From Rhabdornis inornatus (lineage: Eukaryota > Chordata > Aves > Passeriformes > Rhabdornithidae), in NCBI GenBank assembly GCA_013397075.1, contig VWZS01008898.1, forward strand, positions 292,764 through 356,763: 64,000 nt of DNA, given 5' to 3'. The notes beneath the pieces were generated by a model, which saw only the letters and a list, made by a program, of their open reading frames with translations, was not told the origin of the DNA and made no database searches. A program made the position numbers and the translations under genes. Of the stretch, positions 59,701 through 64,000 are shown in pieces. The first letter of the stretch is position 1. Each line of letters starts with the position of its first letter.

Positions 59701-62700
59701 TATATTCTTTTGTGTTGGCAATTTTTCCTTCAAAAAGCTGTAGGTTCAGAACAGACATGAAAAAGAACATTCTGACTTTTAGCTTAGACTGCAGAAAGGA
59801 ACCCAAGCAGGACAGAATGCTCCTGTTGTTAGTGACCAGCCAAAGCCTGGCCACAGCTCGTGATGGCTTTCTCACACAAATATTTTAACTTCAAAAATTA
59901 TTGTATTAAAAAGAAAGAGATTAGGTAGCTGGCATGAGAAGTGACGGTCCTGTCCTCTGCCTAAACCCCAGGCACATGCTCCCATCACATTCATTAGAGG
60001 GGGGAAAGTGACCTGGTCCCTTGCCTGTCCTGGAGGCAGCTGCTAATCTCTGAGGGAGCCACAAGTGACAGCTAAGTACCAAGCTTCTAACTGAACCTTT
60101 GAAAATACCCTGAACATTTTTCATTCACAAAACAGCGATGCACATATTTTCTGCTTTCCATGGCCTGCTTTTTCCACAGGGATTTATAAGTCCAGTGAAG
60201 CATATTTTTTTTACTCAGTGTATCTTAGAATTAATGAATCAGAATATGTTCTCTTTATGAAGAAAATAATATAATTTTTCTCTACTAAGCTAAATACATC
60301 TAGGTTTCCCTAAGAACTTTTTGCCTGACTGTAATAAATTAGAGCATATCAGCTTATTATTACCATAAAATAATTGAGGTGTCTATTGTGGTGCATTCAA
60401 ATTTCATACTCTAAATCCAAACTTACATCTTCAAATCTCAAACTCTATTAACAGTTTATTTTGACCCTGGAGTAGAGCTGTAATGTACATTAGGAGACAG
60501 CATGAGGAGGATGAGAGCCTTGGATGAGGTACCACGTGTGCAGATTGTGGAAATATAGGATAGTTGTGTACGAAGGTCATAACAAGATTTAGACCTGAAA
60601 TTACCTAATTCTGTTAAAGAAACTCATTTCCAAGAAAGGCAGATAGTGTGGCTTGGGTTTATGTTTCAGAAGTATCATTGGTATCCTTTACTTTTCCCAA
60701 TGAGTTTCCCCAGACATCAAACATTACATTATGTCCCCAGCTGGTGAGGAAAGTTGAACTCACATGTCCTACTTTCCAGGGGGAAACTTTAAGCATTAAG
60801 GATAATTAGGACCCAAGATATTTTACAGTAAAACATAATCTTCTCTTCTGGAATGATTCAGCTACAGAAGAACACAAAACTGTAAAAGAAAAAGCGTGCA
60901 GACCAATATAAGCTCTGTTTTAGCACATTACACAGAGAGTGTGTCATCTCTGCGTGGCTTTACAACTTCCAGCCTGAGTCCCGCTCTGTTCCAGCAGCTT
61001 GGAATAAGGACAGGAGCTCAGTCTTACCTTCTGCATGAATATGCCCCATCTTCCACAAAAAACACTTATTTTGGTGATTGTAATGTTTAGATTTTTAGTT
61101 TGAAAAATAACACTTCTATATCACACCTTTTTTTACAATGAGAACTGAAGGCAAGGTGGGTAAGAACCTGTAGTTTAAGAAAGGACACAGAAGAGAAGCT
61201 ATCAGTCCTGCTAAACACTTATCTATAGCTTGAATCTCTCCTGTGAACATGCTGGGTGTTAAAATCCCTTGTATAACTCCTTAATATTTTAGATAAAGGA
61301 AAACATTTCTAAAGGAGTTTTAGTTAAAGAACATAATGGGTTTTGAATGGAGACTTTGTCCAGTATGCTGACTTGCTGTATGAGACTTGCGGAGTCTCAC
61401 AGAGAACCCATTTTCCATGTGCACATATGTGGCATGCAGCTTGCATTTCCCCCCTATTTTCATTTTCCTTTTATTTTTTATTCTCTTGGATTTTTTTAAC
61501 TCGAAACTAACAATCTTTAAAGGGAAAGGATAAAGAAATCTTGGAGATGAGACATTAAGAAAAAAAAACCCACTTAAATAAAAATGTTAACTCTAAATGA
61601 GACTCTTTTCTCTTTTACAATTCTCATTTTTTGGGCCTATAGTGTTAAAGTTACTAACGTTCAATAAAAGAAGTATGTGCACCCTCTAATAATGAACTTA
61701 TGTAAAGTTCATATAATGTGCCAACATGTCCCATGGATGACACTGGAAGCCAATATCCCTGTGCAATGGAAAATTTGGATTTATGATTTGTTACTGTATT
61801 TTTTAAATAAGGGAAAAATAATGTTGGGGACCCCTACTCATACATTATTTTATAGCTTTATTAATAATAATTATACAGTGTATTGGAAAAGAATATGAAC
61901 AGTGGCTCACAGTGAAAAATTTTCTTATCCAAATCCCTCAGTTCTGAGGTTCTAAGAAAAACAAATATTTGGTAACACATTGAGTCTGTGATACAGTCCA
62001 CCCTCTAAAAGGGAAGACAAACAGCTGTCAAGAAAGATAAAAGAAAATGGTAATTGACAAACAGAGGGACACCAACGTAAAATGCAGCTAACAAAAATTG
62101 TTCTTGGTTTCTGAAAGTCACATCCAGACTGCATATTTGTCAATATGTACATAATTTAAGACCTTCACCAGACAGTTGTCATATTGCTAAGCATTGCTAA
62201 GTTTTATAGAAAATGCCGCCTTGAATGTCAGAAATTCAGTCTGCAAAGTGGAATTATTGATGAAGGATGTATGGGGCTGAAGTCCCTGAAACTTCTTATG
62301 ATTGCCAGGCAGAAACGCCTCATGTGCATAGAGCTATCAAGTCAAATTTTTGAGGAAAAAGAGGTGTAAAAACTAATTCATGAAGACTAGCATAGCTTAA
62401 TCAAAAGAACCATTTTAAATTGAGTAGCCAGACATAGCCAAAACAGCCATTACATCTTTTAGCTAAAAAACCCCATCTCTGTATTAACAATCTCTCTGTT
62501 CCTGAGAGGACTGCATTGGTGAGAAGTTGCTGAAAGCATAACCACTGAAATAACCTTGCATGCCTTTGGCTAGGGAGTTCCAGCAACCTGGAGATGGACA
62601 AGAACAGGGATGGGCATGAGTTGCAGTGTGTTGGAAACTGTTAGGTTTGTCAGAACCCAGGCCATGGCAGCCAGGCTGCCCTCCTGCCCCAGACCTTTGA

Positions 62701-64000
62701 TTTCCACTGACCATATGGTTGTGGGGAAGGAAAGCCTTGACCTTTGGTGAAGGAGGGGAATGTAAGTGTTCATCTCTCATTTTTGCAATAGAACAGGAAG
62801 TTGCAGAGAGGACTCCTTTCCGTTTGACTTTTTTGGAAAAAAATAAAATGGTTGTGAAGCTGTGAGGTTTGTGTAGGGCACCAGCAGGCAGTCATTAACA
62901 CTGTATGAGAAGCTTTTCCCTAGGGCATTCAATATGAGTATCACACATGCTTTTGGGCACATGGCTGCCCATCCCATGAAAAGGTCAAGCTGTGCCATTC
63001 CCCTCCTGTGGGAACCTCTGGAGTGCCTTCAGCTGCATCCTAAATACAGCAATAGCACCTGATGGAATGAAACCCTCAAAAAATGGAAATGTTTACATTC
63101 TTGGCGTGGTGGTGACCAAGGAAAACCATACCTTTGTCTGAAAATGAAAGACAAAGAAGGCCTTACCAACCTATCTTTTTGAATGGAAGGAGGAACACAC
63201 AACTTCACTTTTACCAGTAATATGATTATTCCCAGCAGGGGACAGTATGTGCTAAAATACAGCAGCTTGTGCCTAATTATACAATTACACCCACACATCC
63301 CTGTCACCCACTCTTTGCAATTTTCATCTGAGAAGATAAGCAGAGCTTAAATACAGCATCTTTTGGTTCTGGGTGCAAAACCTCTCCCACAGTCCATCTC
63401 CTTAGGATCCGGGTTTTCACATGTGCAAATGCAGCCCAAAACCTCAGCTGAACCCTAATGCACATTACAATTTAAAATGCATACTTCTCTTACTGCATCA
63501 ATAGGGCATGCAGTGATCATATGAATCCTTGAGGCTGGACATTGCTACCAGAGATGAAATATCACAGACAAAACAAGTCCTTTTAGTGAAGGATACACCC
63601 TTCATAAGTGGATCAAATAAAGAGCTGTGGAAATAGCCTAAAAGAATTTGGTCTTAGGATGTAACTGTAAAACCTCAGGCAGGATAAAAAAAGCAAAGGC
63701 AAAAAAAAAAGTATGACTAATACAAAATGTAAGTATGTATAAGTGGTGAGATAAAATTATATATATTTTTTTATTCACTGTTCCAGTATGGAAACATTTC
63801 TTACTAATTTGAGAAGAACTAGTATTTATTAAAATAGGAAGACTATATATACTTACATTGCTTCAGTCATACCACTATACCAGCTTCCTGGGTTGTATCT
63901 GTGTTCTAGGATATATTGTAGACTTTAATATAGTCTGCCTGTTCTGAAGAGTCAGATGTCGTGTTCTGCAGGGTCTCTTTGGATCATGCCTGTTTCTGAA
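50725..64000. other. Unique AT-rich DNA, no gene seen
   Basis: Thirteen kilobases without a supportable gene, RNA gene or recognisable transposon. GC-rich patches lie at 50725-50900 and 53810-54000. Exon-like splice signals (for example GAGGAAG|GTGAGA near 51977) occur at a rate expected by chance. A single undetermined base (N) is at 53280. Confidence 0.5.

Noticed and set aside
1..64000. tRNA, rRNA, CRISPR array, bacterial operon or complete retroviral genes
   Set aside because: None seen; the sequence has vertebrate (avian) character throughout, and the only retroviral trace is the solo LTR.

Overview
This looks like a stretch of bird nuclear genome, most likely songbird or another neoavian. 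The evidence is a set of decayed CR1 LINE fragments (15.9, 23.6-24.0, 27.7 and 34.6 kb), two of which carry the ATTCTATG-type 3' terminal repeat of CR1, together with a solo endogenous-retrovirus LTR, several very old amniote-type repeats, low repeat density and GC-rich minisatellites in an AT-rich background. No species can be named from the sequence. No complete protein-coding gene is visible. The reading frames of up to about 190 codons are what chance gives in 64 kb of six-frame AT-rich DNA, and the longest lie in tandem repeats or the CpG-rich block. The window is best read as intergenic and/or intronic DNA with a few exon-like islands.

Layout. 1-330: CpG-rich edge with a 20-bp G-rich minisatellite, a consensus CTCF-type motif and a 22-bp tandem repeat. 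0.3-15.9 kb: mostly unique AT-rich DNA with short tandem repeats, a 24-bp perfect palindrome and two exon-like islands (7.9-8.2 kb minus strand, 13.4-13.5 kb plus strand). 15.9-36.9 kb: CR1 remnants, an (ATTC)n microsatellite, an old inverted-repeat element next to conserved-looking AT-rich DNA, and tRNA-SINE-like fragments. 38.0-38.7 kb: the most gene-like spot, a short exon-like open frame interrupted at its 3' end by a 579-bp solo LTR. 42.4-43.26 kb: CpG island with a second CTCF-type motif, a (TTCCC)n repeat holding a 177-base assembly gap, and ten copies of TTCCCGGAA. 44.3-49.1 kb: two MIR/L2-like ancient SINE fragments. 50.4-50.7 kb: another exon-like island. The remainder to 64 kb shows nothing recognisable.

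The most interesting signals are (1) the LTR that supplies a new stop codon to the exon-like frame at 38.0 kb; (2) two inverted modules about 42.5 kb apart, each a purine-rich tandem repeat followed after 30-34 bp by a CTCF-like motif, giving divergent motif orientation; and (3) the array of ten STAT-type sites inside the CpG island. Family matches are from memory of repeat consensus sequences and motif rules; no search was run.
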